A DNA stretch of 64,000 nucleotides, taken from contig CACXBB010000003.1 in the NCBI GenBank assembly GCA_902765735.1, positions 88,150-152,149 of the forward strand, read 5' to 3'. The DNA is from an uncultured Eubacteriales bacterium (GTDB lineage: Bacteria; Bacillota; Clostridia; Christensenellales; Aristaeellaceae). The notes beneath the pieces were generated by a model. It was not told the origin of the DNA. It saw only the letters and a list, made by a program, of their open reading frames with translations, and made no database searches. The translations under genes were made by a program, and so were the position numbers. Positions 36,175-44,808 of this stretch are shown here, piece after piece (position 1 is the stretch's first letter; the number at the start of each line of letters is the position of its first letter).

Positions 36175-37167
36175 CTACGCCACAAACCCCAGCAGCGCCA
36201 CCAGGCACAGCATCACGGTGGCGATGTAGTACATCGCGACGATGCTGGTCTCCGGCATGCCGCCCTTCTCAAAGTGATGGTGCAGCGGCGCCATGCGGAA
36301 GAACCGCTTGCCGTGGGTGGCCCGGAAATAGGCGAACTGTATGAGGTCCGACACGCTGGACATCACCATCGCCAGGGCGATGATGGGCAAAAGCAGCGAC
36401 AGCCGCGTGACCGTCGTCATGCCCACCAGCGCGCCGCCGATGAAGAAGGAGCCCACGTCCCCCATGAACACCCGGGCGGGGTGGGAATTGTAGCGCAGAA
36501 AGCCGATCAGACCGCCCGCCATGGCCCCGCCGAATATGGCGACGTTCAGAAGGCTCCCGGCGTTTACCGGGTCCGCCGCCGCCAGCGCCACGCAGATGAG
36601 CGCCATGGTCACGAAGTCGAACAGCGCGCAGCCGCCCAGCAGGCCGTCCAGGCCGTCCAGCAGGTTGGCGGAGTTGACCGTGCCTACCAGTATGAACACC
36701 ATCACCGGGATGTAGAACCAGCCCAGGTTCCACTCCACGTTCACGAAGGGCACCCTGAGGGAGGGGCCGATCTGCGGGTGCAGGTACGCCCACACCGAAA
36801 GCGCGATCGACAGCACGATCTGCGGCAAGAGCTTCTGCTTGGGCGTCAGGCCCTCGGAGGCGTGCCGCCGCACCTTCAGGAAGTCGTCCACGAATCCGAT
36901 CAGCCCGAAGCCCAGCGCGCTGACCAGGCACATCAACAAAAGGCCCCAGTTGCCGCCCTTGTAGCTGAACGCCACCGCCGCCACCAGCGCGGGCAGCGCG
37001 AATATCACGCCGCCCATCTGCGGCGTGCCGGCCTTGGCCGCGTGGTCCGGGCCCAGCTCGTAGATCACCTTGCCCAGCTTCAGCTTCTTCAGCCACGGGA
37101 TCACGATCGGGCCCAGCACGATCGCCATCGCGAACGCCGCGATGACCGTCCATATCAGTCTCTGCAT
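36175..37167 (-). CDS. mraY: Phospho-MurNAc-pentapeptide translocase
   Basis: 330 residues with about ten membrane segments. Forms lipid I from UDP-MurNAc-pentapeptide and undecaprenyl phosphate. Signatures: AGTPQMGGVIF near residue 45, the Asp-rich active site GFVDDFLKV, NLLDGLDGL, and FMGDVGSFFIGG plus MAPLHHHFEKGG near the end. ATG 37167 follows GGAGG by ten bases; the frame runs 21 codons further upstream through repeat DNA without a ribosome site. Confidence 0.97.
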   Translation of the reverse strand: MQRLIWTVIAAFAMAIVLGPIVIPWLKKLKLGKVIYELGPDHAAKAGTPQMGGVIFALPALVAAVAFSYKGGNWGLLLMCLVSALGFGLIGFVDDFLKVRRHASEGLTPKQKLLPQIVLSIALSVWAYLHPQIGPSLRVPFVNVEWNLGWFYIPVMVFILVGTVNSANLLDGLDGLLGGCALFDFVTMALICVALAAADPVNAGSLLNVAIFGGAMAGGLIGFLRYNSHPARVFMGDVGSFFIGGALVGMTTVTRLSLLLPIIALAMVMSSVSDLIQFAYFRATHGKRFFRMAPLHHHFEKGGMPETSIVAMYYIATVMLCLVALLGFVA

Positions 37168-37242
37168 CTTATGTTGACCTCCAGACCGCCGGGCAAATTT
37201 GATCCTCCCGGCCGAGTGTAGTATGCCCAACTACGGCAAAGA

Positions 37243-37378
37243 GACTGTCTCAAACAGAAAACGAAAGCTTCTGTGCTGTCGTAGAGGCGGCATAATTGCC
37301 GCCCGCGGACGCCATTTATGGCGTCCCTACGGTTCAAGCCAAAGGATGCTTTGGTGCACTTTTCTGTTTGAGACAGTC
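37243..37378. repeat. Inverted-repeat island with perfect 19-bp CTGTCTCA ends
   Basis: GACTGTCTCAAACAGAAAA (37243-37261) is matched exactly, inverted, at 37360-37378. The interior has GGCGGCATAATTGCCGCC (37287-37304) and GGACGCCATTTATGGCGTCC (37307-37326). It sits where murF would lie between murE and mraY. Confidence 0.88.
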
Positions 37379-37435
37379 CCATCCGTAGCACCTATTCTAT
37401 TTTAGACACAAATATGGCGAAAGTCAAGGATTTAT

Positions 37436-37519
37436 TGAAGAGTGAAGAGTGGAGATTTGAAGTGCCCGGGAACGGCAAACTGTATCTCCACTCTCCACTC
37501 TCAACTCTCCACTCTCTTC
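37436..37519. repeat. Hairpin of AGTGGAG-type repeats at the murE 3' end
   Basis: GAAGAGTGAAGAGTGGAGAT (37438-37457) pairs with the run of CTCCACT repeats at 37484-37515. It ends against the murE stop codon at 37520. Nothing else is seen in 37379-37435. Confidence 0.82.
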
Positions 37520-38977
37520 TTACCCCATCTCCTCCAGCAATTCCGCCACGACGACCTTCTCATCGAAGGGATACTTCACGCCGTTGATCTCCTGGTAGGT
37601 CTCGTGGCCCTTGCCGGCCAGCACCACCACGTCGTCCTTGCGGGCGAACTGAAGGGCGTAGCGTATAGCCTCCCGGCGGTTTTCGATCACGGTGTATTCG
37701 CAGGAAGTGGTCTTGATACCCTCCTCGATGGCGTCGATGATGTCCATGGGGTTTTCGTTGCGGGGGTTGTCGCTGGTGATGATGCAGTAGTCCGCCAGCT
37801 TGCCGGCGATCTCGCCCATCATCGGGCGCTTGCCGTGGTCCCGGGCGCCGCCGCAGCCGAACAGCGCGATCAGGCGGCCCTTGGTAGTCTCCCGCACGGC
37901 CTCGAGGATGTTCTCCAGCGCGTCGGGGGAGTGGGCGTAGTCCAGGATCACGCGGTAGGGCGTGCCGGTGTCCAACAGCTCGATGCGCCCCGGCACGGCG
38001 CGCACCTTCTCCAGCCCTCGGCGGATGGCCTCGGGCCCCACCCCGGCGCATATGGCGATGCCCGCCGCCAGCAGGGCGTTGTACACGTTGAATATGCCCG
38101 CCAGCCGCAGGCTTATGCTGGTGCGGAACTTCTTGTGCCAGGTCATCAGGAAGGAGCAGCCCCGCTCCCCCACCTCGATGTCGTTGGCGTACACGTCGGA
38201 GGGTTCCCGGATGCCGATGCGAAGCGCCCAGCGTCCCAGCTTGCGGATGCCCGCGGACACCCGCTCGTCGTCCACGTTGTAGACGATCTCGTCGCACATG
38301 TCGGGCTGGAAGAGCCGCAGCTTGGCGTTGAAGTAGGCGTCCATGTCCCCGAAGAAGTCCAGATGGTCCTGGGAGAAATTGGAAAACGCCCCCACCTTGA
38401 ACTTCACCCCGGCCAGCCGGTGCAGGGCCGTGGCGTGGGCGGAGACCTCCATCACCACGCACTGCACCCCGGCGTCGGCCATGCGGCGCAGAAGCTGCTG
38501 GGTCTCCACCGGGTCGGGGGTGGTGAGGCGGCTGGGGATGGTCTCGTCGCCGATCATCGAGCACACCGTGCCGATCAGCCCGGTCTTGTAGCCGGCCTCG
38601 TCCATGATGGATTTCACCAGGAAGCTGGTGGTGGTCTTGCCCTTGGTGCCGGTGATGCCCAGCATCAGCATTTCGTCGGCGGGATGGCCGTAGTACGCCG
38701 CTGCGATGTAGGAGGTGGCGACGCGCACGTCCTCCACGATCACCTGGGGCACGCTCACCTCCAGCCTGCGCTCGACCACCAGCGCCGCCGCGCCCTTCTC
38801 CACCGCCTGGGGGGCGAAGTCGTGGGCGTCCATGCGCAGTCCCGGCGTGCAAAAGAACAGATCGCCGGGCACGACCCTGCGGGAATCGATGCGCAGCGCC
38901 GTGATCTCGGTGTTCTCGATGTCGCCGAGGGTCTCCACCCTTCCGGGGATCTTGCCGATCAACGCTTTGAGTTTCAT
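37520..38977 (-). CDS. murE: UDP-MurNAc-L-Ala-D-Glu:meso-2,6-diaminopimelate ligase
   Basis: 485 residues. Adds the third stem residue of peptidoglycan. The N-terminal uridine site (ITALRIDSRRVVPGDLFFC), ATP loop GITGTKGKTTTSFLVKS, SHDHLDF-like SQDHLDFFGDM and DYAHSPDALENIL are intact. SDNPRNENPM contains the DNPR motif diagnostic of meso-DAP rather than L-lysine specificity. The start ATG 38977 has GGAGG and overlaps the PBP stop by 4 bp. A longer frame through the PBP gene in another phase is chance. Confidence 0.97.
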   Translation of the reverse strand: MKLKALIGKIPGRVETLGDIENTEITALRIDSRRVVPGDLFFCTPGLRMDAHDFAPQAVEKGAAALVVERRLEVSVPQVIVEDVRVATSYIAAAYYGHPADEMLMLGITGTKGKTTTSFLVKSIMDEAGYKTGLIGTVCSMIGDETIPSRLTTPDPVETQQLLRRMADAGVQCVVMEVSAHATALHRLAGVKFKVGAFSNFSQDHLDFFGDMDAYFNAKLRLFQPDMCDEIVYNVDDERVSAGIRKLGRWALRIGIREPSDVYANDIEVGERGCSFLMTWHKKFRTSISLRLAGIFNVYNALLAAGIAICAGVGPEAIRRGLEKVRAVPGRIELLDTGTPYRVILDYAHSPDALENILEAVRETTKGRLIALFGCGGARDHGKRPMMGEIAGKLADYCIITSDNPRNENPMDIIDAIEEGIKTTSCEYTVIENRREAIRYALQFARKDDVVVLAGKGHETYQEINGVKYPFDEKVVVAELLEEMG

Positions 38978-41133
38978 CCGGATTCCTCCAGTGTTTGTTT
39001 TGAAAAACCGACCGTCCGGGGCGGCTGAAAGGTCACCGTCACACAGGTCGAGGGATTGACGTTTTCGTCGGGCGCCGGGGACTGTTTGACCGCCAGGCCG
39101 TTGCCCTCGATGCGCATCCGAAGCCCGAAGGAGCGTATCAGACGGTTGGCCTCCAGTACGGACATGCCGGTCACGTCGGGCACCCGGGCGCTCTCGGCCT
39201 GATCGGGCGCGCCCTCCACGTACAGCATCACGATGGAGCCCTGCGCCATCTGAGCGCCCGCGGCGGGCAATTGCGCCTTCACCCGTGCGCCCACGCCGTC
39301 CAGCACGTAGTCCAGCCCGGCGTCCTTCACGGTCTGTATGGCCTCCTCCACCGTCCTGCCGGCGAGCTCCGGCACGGTGGTCTCCGCGGGAGGCTCCTCC
39401 TCCCGGTCCGGCACGACCCCCAGGTAGTTGAGGGAGCGCTCCAGGATCTCCCTGGCGAACGGCGCGGCGGTAACGCTGCCGTAATCCACGGGCACGTCCG
39501 CCTCGTCCACGATGAGTATCACCGCGATCTTCGGGTCGTTGGCCGGGGCGAAGCCTATGAACGAGCCGATGTGCGTCGCCGACGACACCACGCCGTCCAC
39601 GTACACCTGGGCGGTGCCGGTCTTGCCGCCCACATGGTAGCCGGGCAGGTAGGCGTTCTTGCCGCCGCCCAATGTGACCACGTCCTCCAGCAGCTTGCGC
39701 ATGGTGTCGCTGGTCTGTTGGGAGATGGGATTGCCCGCCACCTCCGGCGCGCCGCGCTCGATCACCGCGCCGTTTACGTCGGTGATCTCCCTGACGACCC
39801 AGGGCCTCATCAGCCTGCCCCCGTTGATCACGGCGCAGGCGGCGGTCAGAAGCTGTATCGGCGTGACGGCCACGGACTGTCCGAAGCCGATGCGGGCCAG
39901 GTCCACCCTTTTGACGTTGTCCTGCCTGATCATGATGCCCCCGGCCTCGCCGGGGATGTCCACCCCGGTCTTTTGACCGATACCGAAGGCGTGCAGGTAT
40001 TTGTAGAAGCGCTCCGTGCCCAGCCGCAGGCCCATCTCCACGAACACGGGGTTGCAGGAGTTCTGCAGCGCCTGGGCGAAGGTCTCCGCGCCGTGGGGCC
40101 GTCCCCAGCACTTGATCCTGCCCCCGTCCACCGTGACGGAGCCGGAGCAGTAGAAGCCCTCCGAGGGGGTCACCACCCCCGCCTCCAGCGCGGAGGCCGC
40201 GGTTAGCATCTTGAAGGTGGAGCCGGGCTCGTAGGCGTCGGTGATCACGCGGTTGCGCATCAGCGCCGTGAGGGCCTGAACGTCGCCGCGCGGCGGGTCG
40301 TTCAGATCGAAGTCCGGCTTGGACACCATGGCCAGTATCTCCCCGGTATCCGGGTCCATGGCCAACGCCCGCACGGCCTTGGCGTTGTTGACCGTCATGG
40401 CCTCCCGGGCGGCCTGCTCCGCGAAGGCCTGTATGGAGGCGTCCAGCGTCAGCGTGACGCTGCCGCCGTTCACCGCGGCGATGTAGGCACTCTCGCCGTT
40501 GTCCAAAGCGCGGCCCTTGCCGTCGATCTCCTCCAATATGCGCCCCGCCCGGCCGGACAGGTACCGATCCAGCGACTGCTCCAGCCCGGACTGCCCCGCG
40601 CCGTCGATGGTGGTCAGCCCGATCAGCTGCTCGGCGAACTGTCCCATGGGATAGTAGCGCCGGCTCTCCTCCTCGAGGTACAGCCCGTCCAGGGCGTCGC
40701 TGCCCGCCCGGGCGTACTCGGCCTTCATGGTCTTGATCTGCTGCGCGCGCTCCCGGGTCAGCTGCCGCTTCAGCGTCACGCCGCCCTTGGAGGTGTCCGA
40801 CGCCTTCCGCTTTATGACCGCCGCCTCCATGTCCAACACCGGCGACAGTATCCGCGCGAACCGTGCGGCGTCCGTGACCTGCCGGGGGCTGCACGAGGCG
40901 GCGTAGGCCGTGGCGCTCTGGGCCAGCACGCGGCCCTTGCGGTCCAGTATCATGCCCCGCGTGGGGGCGATGACGCTCTCCGAGGTCCACTGTCCCTGCG
41001 CCCGGCGCTGCAATTCCTCGGCCCGGATGACCTGCAGGTTGAACAGCCGCACGCTCAGCGCCGAAAACAGCATGAAAAACACGGCCATACACACAGCGAG
41101 GCGGCGACGGATGACCGGCCCTGTGAGAACCAT
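38974..41133 (-). CDS. Class B penicillin-binding protein with two PASTA domains (SpoVD/FtsI type)
   Basis: 719 residues. Transpeptidase for septal or spore-cortex peptidoglycan, partner of the SEDS protein. One N-terminal membrane anchor (about residues 12-30), dimerisation region with RGMILDRKGRVLAQS, then the transpeptidase: EPGSTFKML (SxxK), NSCNP (SxN) and GGKTGTAQ (KTG). Two PASTA domains follow (VPELAGRTVEEAIQTVKDAG and VPDVTGMSVLEANRLIRSFG). The start at 41133 is preceded by GGGGAGGG; an ATG two codons earlier abuts that site. Which of FtsI and SpoVD it serves cannot be told; if only one copy exists it may do both. Confidence 0.94.
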   Translation of the reverse strand: MVLTGPVIRRRLAVCMAVFFMLFSALSVRLFNLQVIRAEELQRRAQGQWTSESVIAPTRGMILDRKGRVLAQSATAYAASCSPRQVTDAARFARILSPVLDMEAAVIKRKASDTSKGGVTLKRQLTRERAQQIKTMKAEYARAGSDALDGLYLEEESRRYYPMGQFAEQLIGLTTIDGAGQSGLEQSLDRYLSGRAGRILEEIDGKGRALDNGESAYIAAVNGGSVTLTLDASIQAFAEQAAREAMTVNNAKAVRALAMDPDTGEILAMVSKPDFDLNDPPRGDVQALTALMRNRVITDAYEPGSTFKMLTAASALEAGVVTPSEGFYCSGSVTVDGGRIKCWGRPHGAETFAQALQNSCNPVFVEMGLRLGTERFYKYLHAFGIGQKTGVDIPGEAGGIMIRQDNVKRVDLARIGFGQSVAVTPIQLLTAACAVINGGRLMRPWVVREITDVNGAVIERGAPEVAGNPISQQTSDTMRKLLEDVVTLGGGKNAYLPGYHVGGKTGTAQVYVDGVVSSATHIGSFIGFAPANDPKIAVILIVDEADVPVDYGSVTAAPFAREILERSLNYLGVVPDREEEPPAETTVPELAGRTVEEAIQTVKDAGLDYVLDGVGARVKAQLPAAGAQMAQGSIVMLYVEGAPDQAESARVPDVTGMSVLEANRLIRSFGLRMRIEGNGLAVKQSPAPDENVNPSTCVTVTFQPPRTVGFSKQTLEESG

Positions 41134-41160
41134 GTCCATCCCTCCCCGCCTGCGGAAATA

Positions 41161-41535
41161 TTATTCCTTCATTTCCTCAGCGCTGGTGTTCCCGGCGCTC
41201 TGCGTGGAAGTATTGTCAAGCGCGGCCGGCAGGCGCACCACCCGGATCTGATCCCCGGAGGGCTTGCCCATGCCCAGCTTCGCGGCCCGCGCGGCCACCC
41301 TGTCCAGATTCTTGAACTGATTCAGGCTCAGGTTCAGGTTGTCCGCGTTGGCGCTCAGATCCCGTATCTCCCGCTCGATGGCCCGCACCTGCTTGTTCTG
41401 GCCCGTGACCCGGGCGATCATGGCGATCTGCGCAAACGCGCCCACCACCATCACCGCCACGAAGGCCATGATCAGCATGCGGTTGACCCGCCGGCGCTGC
41501 TCCTGGCGGGAACGCTTCGCGTGGCTCCTGATCAT
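41161..41535 (-). CDS. ftsL: FtsL-like septum formation protein
   Basis: 124 residues. Layout is FtsL/DivIC-like: basic cytoplasmic start (MIRSHAKRSRQEQRRRVNRM), one membrane segment (about 20-42, LIMAFVAVMVVGAFAQIAMI) and an extracytoplasmic predicted coiled coil (VRAIEREIRDLSANADNLNL) with a short C-terminal tail. GGAGGAATAAGT precedes ATG 41535. Position between mraZ and the class B PBP is the conserved ftsL site. Sequence in this family is poorly conserved, so context carries much of the call. Confidence 0.85.
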   Translation of the reverse strand: MIRSHAKRSRQEQRRRVNRMLIMAFVAVMVVGAFAQIAMIARVTGQNKQVRAIEREIRDLSANADNLNLSLNQFKNLDRVAARAAKLGMGKPSGDQIRVVRLPAALDNTSTQSAGNTSAEEMKE

Positions 41536-41573
41536 ACTTATTCCTCCTCGGATGGGTTCAGAACCCGGTCCGG

Positions 41574-42035
41574 TCAGTTCTGCGGGTTGAAGTAGCGATC
41601 GTCGATGTACTCCAGCAGCGCGGCCACATCGGTCTCCGCCGCGCCGATGGTGGCCATGAACCGCGCCTCGTCCCAGATCTCGAGATAGCGCCCCATGCCG
41701 GAGAAGCGGATGGCCTTGTCCATGCCCGCCTTCTGCCGGAGCACCTGGGGCAGCAGCACGCGGCCCTGGCTGTCCAGGGACTGGTTGGTGAAGGAGAACG
41801 CCTGTATGAGCCGCACGTAGGCGCGGCCGCGGGCGTCGGTGTCGGGGATGCGGTCCAGCTTGGCGCTCATGTCCTGCCATTTTTCGGCCGGATACAGCGC
41901 GATGGCGCTGAAATCGTTGTTCAGCCCGATGGTGAAGTTGTCGCCCAGCGCCTCGCGGTAGGCCGCGGGGATCGTCGCCCTGCCCTTGGGATCAATGTTA
42001 TGCGTGTAGTTTCCCGAAAATTCAGCGCCCGGCAT
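41574..42035 (-). CDS. mraZ: Transcriptional regulator MraZ
   Basis: 153 residues with two AbrB-like MraZ halves: FSGNYTHNIDPKGRATIPAAY near the start and SFTNQSLDSQGRVLLPQVLR in the middle. It binds repeats upstream of its own operon and represses division/wall genes. ATG 42035 has GGAGGTG eight bases upstream; an ATG five codons earlier lies before it. Head of the minus-strand cluster. Immediately downstream is ftsL (38 bp), so rsmH, which normally follows mraZ, is absent. Confidence 0.96.
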   Translation of the reverse strand: MPGAEFSGNYTHNIDPKGRATIPAAYREALGDNFTIGLNNDFSAIALYPAEKWQDMSAKLDRIPDTDARGRAYVRLIQAFSFTNQSLDSQGRVLLPQVLRQKAGMDKAIRFSGMGRYLEIWDEARFMATIGAAETDVAALLEYIDDRYFNPQN

Positions 42036-42064
42036 CCGCTTCACCTCCATTCACGCCATCTTTA

Positions 42065-42092
42065 CCCACTCTGGTACTCCACATTATACCAC
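42065..42092 (-). promoter_or_regulatory. Probable -10 and MraZ-type repeats before mraZ
   Basis: Minus strand: TATAAT (42088-42083) without a good -35. Overlapping and following it are three GTGG(G/A/T) motifs at 42092, 42082 and 42069, similar in kind to MraZ boxes, though spacing is 10 and 13 rather than uniform. Autoregulation is inferred. Confidence 0.45.
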
Positions 42093-42177
42093 GCTTTGAC
42101 CCTTTCTTCCACTCTATGACACATATTTCATATATTCTTCTTAATTTGTCATAAAAAACGAACCATTTCACCGGGAC

Positions 42178-42206
42178 TTGCTTTTTGGAGAGGGGGCGAC
42201 TATAAT
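42178..42206 (+). promoter_or_regulatory. Sigma-A promoter of murI
   Basis: TTGCTT (42178-42183), 17-bp spacer, TATAAT (42201-42206). It gives a leader of about 225 bases that contains the repeat island at 42243-42413. Confidence 0.78.
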
Positions 42207-42242
42207 AGGATAAAACGGTTTTGGAAAAATAACGGATTAATT

Positions 42243-42413
42243 CAGAGTACAGAGTTCAGAGTGCAGAGTACAGTTTTGGTAGAAATCCTTGCGGATTTCT
42301 TTTGATTATAAAGTTGCGAATCACTCCACTATCGCCGTAGTATCCGTATAAATCCAACAAATCCCGGAGGGATTTGCACCAAAACTGCACTCTGCACTCT
42401 ATACTCTGAAAAC
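42243..42413. repeat. Island bounded by GCAGAGT-type inverted arms in the murI leader
   Basis: Left arm 42246-42278 (AGAGTGCAGAGTACAG then TTTTGG) and right arm 42380-42413 (CCAAAACTGCACTCTGCACT) are inverted partners. Inside are GAAATCCTTGCGGATTTC (42282-42299) and AAATCCCGGAGGGATTT (42358-42374), two small stems that also differ but have related loops. Confidence 0.83.
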
Positions 42414-42436
42414 TGACAATGGAGGCTTCGTCGACC

Positions 42437-43192
42437 ATGAGCGACCTGATCGGGTTCTTCGATTCCGGGCTGGGCGGCATCAGCGTGCTGCACGAAGCGC
42501 GGCGCGTGATGCCGAACGAGAACTACCTCTTCTTCGGCGACAACAAAAACACCCCCTACGGGCCGCGGTCCCTTAAAGAGATCCGGGCGTTGTCGGAGGC
42601 GGGCATCGGAAGGCTTCTGGACCGGGGCGTGAAGGCGGTGGTGATCGCGTGCAACACCGTCACCTCCGCCTACGGCGAGATCGTGCGCGCCGAGCACCCG
42701 GAGCTGCCCATCATCGGCATGGAGCCGGCCCTCAAGCCGGCCCACTTCGCGCGGCACGGCGGCAGGGTGATCGTGCTGGCCACCGACGCCACGCTGCGGC
42801 TTGAGAAGTTCAAGCGGCTCATGGCGCGCTACGGCGACGACGCCATCCCCGTGGTGGGCCGCGGGCTGGTGGAGCTGGTGGAGTCCGGCAAGGCCAACAC
42901 CCCGGAGGCCGAGGAGGCCGTGCGCGCGCTGCTTTCGCCCTATACCGACCGGCAGATCGACGCCGTGGTGCTGGGCTGCACCCACTACCCCTACCTGCGG
43001 GACCACATCCAGAAGCTCTTCCCCGAGGCGAAGCTGTTCGACGGCCGGGACGGCACCGTGCAGCGGCTCAAATCCCAGCTGGAAAAGTACGGCCTGCGCT
43101 CTGACGATGCCCCCGGCACCGTGGAGTACCAGACCTCCGCCGGCCCCGAAACCGTTGAGATGATGAAGCGGCTGATGGATTGGATGGATTAA
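42437..43192 (+). CDS. murI: Glutamate racemase
   Basis: 251 residues. Converts L-Glu to D-Glu for murD. The signature IGFFDSGLGGISVLHEARR opens the protein; the two catalytic cysteines are in VIACNTVTSAYG and LGCTHYPYLRDHI. GGAGG at 42421-42425 is 11 bases before ATG 42437; an ATG at 42419 would overlap the ribosome site. It is divergent from the wall cluster headed by mraZ, about 400 bp away. Confidence 0.95.
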   Translation: MSDLIGFFDSGLGGISVLHEARRVMPNENYLFFGDNKNTPYGPRSLKEIRALSEAGIGRLLDRGVKAVVIACNTVTSAYGEIVRAEHPELPIIGMEPALKPAHFARHGGRVIVLATDATLRLEKFKRLMARYGDDAIPVVGRGLVELVESGKANTPEAEEAVRALLSPYTDRQIDAVVLGCTHYPYLRDHIQKLFPEAKLFDGRDGTVQRLKSQLEKYGLRSDDAPGTVEYQTSAGPETVEMMKRLMDWMD

Positions 43193-43195
43193 AAA

Positions 43196-43240
43196 AGCGC
43201 CCGGCGTTCATCCCTTCAAGAGGGATGAATGCCGGGCGCT
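43196..43240. terminator. Bidirectional terminator between murI and asnS
   Basis: 20-base arms (43196-43215 and 43221-43240, one G-T wobble; right arm AGGGATGAATGCCGGGCGCT) with A6 on the left and ATTAT on the right, serving two convergent genes. Confidence 0.92.
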
Positions 43241-43249
43241 ATTATCTGC

Positions 43250-44647
43250 TCAGAAGTCCGCATTCCCCGTGGTGCGCGGGAAGGGCAGCACGTCGCGGAT
43301 ATTGGCGATGCCGGTGAGGTACATGATCATGCGCTCGAAGCCCATGCCGAAGCCGGCGTGCTCGGCGGTGCCGTACTTGCGAAGCTCGAGGTACCACCAG
43401 TAATCCTCGGGGTTCATGCCCAGCTCCTCGATGCGGGCCTTGAGCACGTCGTAGCGCTCCTCGCGCTGGGAGCCGCCGCACAATTCGCCCACGGCGGGCA
43501 CCAGCAGGTCGGCGGCGGCGACGGTCTTGCCGTCCTCGTTCATGCGCATGTAGAACGCCTTGATCTCCTTGGGCCAGTCGGTGACGAACACCGGCTTGCC
43601 GAAGTGTTTCTCGGTGAGGTAGCGCTCGTGCTCGGTCTGGAGGTCCTCGCCCCAGGCCACGGGGTACTCAAACTTCTCTCCGGAGTTTTTGAGGATGTCG
43701 ATGGCGTCGGTGTAGGAGCAGCGCACGAACTCGGCGTCGCGCACGAACTGAAGCCGGTCGATCAACCCCTTGTCCACGAAGCTGTTTAAGAAATTCATCT
43801 CCTCCGGGCACTCCTCCAGCACCGCGGAGATGATGTACTTGACCATCTCCTCCTGCAGATCCATGTCGATGGCCAGGTCGGCGAAGGCGATCTCCGGCTC
43901 GATCATCCAGAATTCCGCCGCATGGCGCGGGGTATAGGACGCCTCGGCGCGGAAGGTGGGGCCGAAGGTGTAGACGTTGCGAAACGCCATGGCGAAGATC
44001 TCGGCGTTCAGCTGGCCGGAGACGGTCAGCGACACGGGCTTGCCGAAGAAGTCCTTCGTAAAGTCGGTCTTGCCGTGCTCGTCCAGCGGCAGGGCGTCGG
44101 GGTCCAGCGTGCTGACGCGGAACATCTCGCCCGCGCCCTCGCAGTCTGAACCCGTGATCAGCGGGGTGTGCACGTACAGATAGCCCTTGTCGTGGAAGAA
44201 GCGGTGGATGGCCTGCGCCGCCACGGAGCGCACCCGGAACGCGCACTGGAACAGGTTGGCGCGGGGCCTCAGGTGCTGTATGGTGCGCAGGTACTCCAGC
44301 GTGTGGCGCTTCTTCTGGAGGGGATAGTCCGCGGGGCTCTCCCCCACCACGGTGACCGCCTCCGCCTTCAGCTCGAAGGGCTGCTTGTTTTCGGGGGTCA
44401 GCACCAGCGTGCCCTCCGCCTCGATGGCCGCGCCGGTGGTGATGCGCCTGACGATCTCCGCATAGTCCGTAAGCCGGTCGGCCTCCAGTATGATCTGGAG
44501 GTTCTTGAAGTAGGTGCCGTCGTTCAGTTCCACGAAGGCAAACGCCTTGGACTCGCGGATCGTGCGCACCCAGCCGTTCACGCGGACATTCTGAACGTCG
44601 CTCTTGGGCATATCGGTAAACAACTGCTTGATCAGATAATGTGCCAT
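43250..44647 (-). CDS. asnS: Asparaginyl-tRNA synthetase
   Basis: 465 residues, class II enzyme. The N-terminal OB-fold anticodon domain ([20 protein letters not shown]) is followed by the catalytic core with [20 protein letters not shown], the AsnRS-type GAGEMFRVS, motif 2 [20 protein letters not shown] and motif 3 [15 protein letters not shown]. It charges tRNA-Asn directly. It has its own promoter and terminator, so it is a single-gene unit. Confidence 0.97.
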   Translation of the reverse strand: MAHYLIKQLFTDMPKSDVQNVRVNGWVRTIRESKAFAFVELNDGTYFKNLQIILEADRLTDYAEIVRRITTGAAIEAEGTLVLTPENKQPFELKAEAVTVVGESPADYPLQKKRHTLEYLRTIQHLRPRANLFQCAFRVRSVAAQAIHRFFHDKGYLYVHTPLITGSDCEGAGEMFRVSTLDPDALPLDEHGKTDFTKDFFGKPVSLTVSGQLNAEIFAMAFRNVYTFGPTFRAEASYTPRHAAEFWMIEPEIAFADLAIDMDLQEEMVKYIISAVLEECPEEMNFLNSFVDKGLIDRLQFVRDAEFVRCSYTDAIDILKNSGEKFEYPVAWGEDLQTEHERYLTEKHFGKPVFVTDWPKEIKAFYMRMNEDGKTVAAADLLVPAVGELCGGSQREERYDVLKARIEELGMNPEDYWWYLELRKYGTAEHAGFGMGFERMIMYLTGIANIRDVLPFPRTTGNADF

Positions 44648-44686
44648 ATCCTTACCTCATTTCAGGCCAAAATTGCAATTAACGCT

Positions 44687-44714
44687 ATTATAGCCCATCA
44701 ATGTTAAGTGTAAA
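44687..44714 (-). promoter_or_regulatory. Sigma-A promoter of asnS
   Basis: Minus strand: TTTACA (44714-44709), 16-bp spacer, TATAAT (44692-44687), about 40 bases before the asnS start. Confidence 0.82.
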
Positions 44715-44808
44715 GGCAATTTTACCATCAATATAATGTGCGATGCCTTTTAATTTACGTGGAAATGTGATAGACTATGTTGTACTATATGCAATGAGGT
44801 GTGGGTTT

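Noticed and set aside
37520..41092. A single minus-strand open frame of about 1190 codons covering the PBP and murE genes
   Set aside because: Its first two thirds lie in the wrong phase of the PBP gene, and give Arg/Gly/Ala-rich low-complexity translation typical of GC-rich shadow frames. The PBP and MurE reading frames are each complete with their own ribosome sites.
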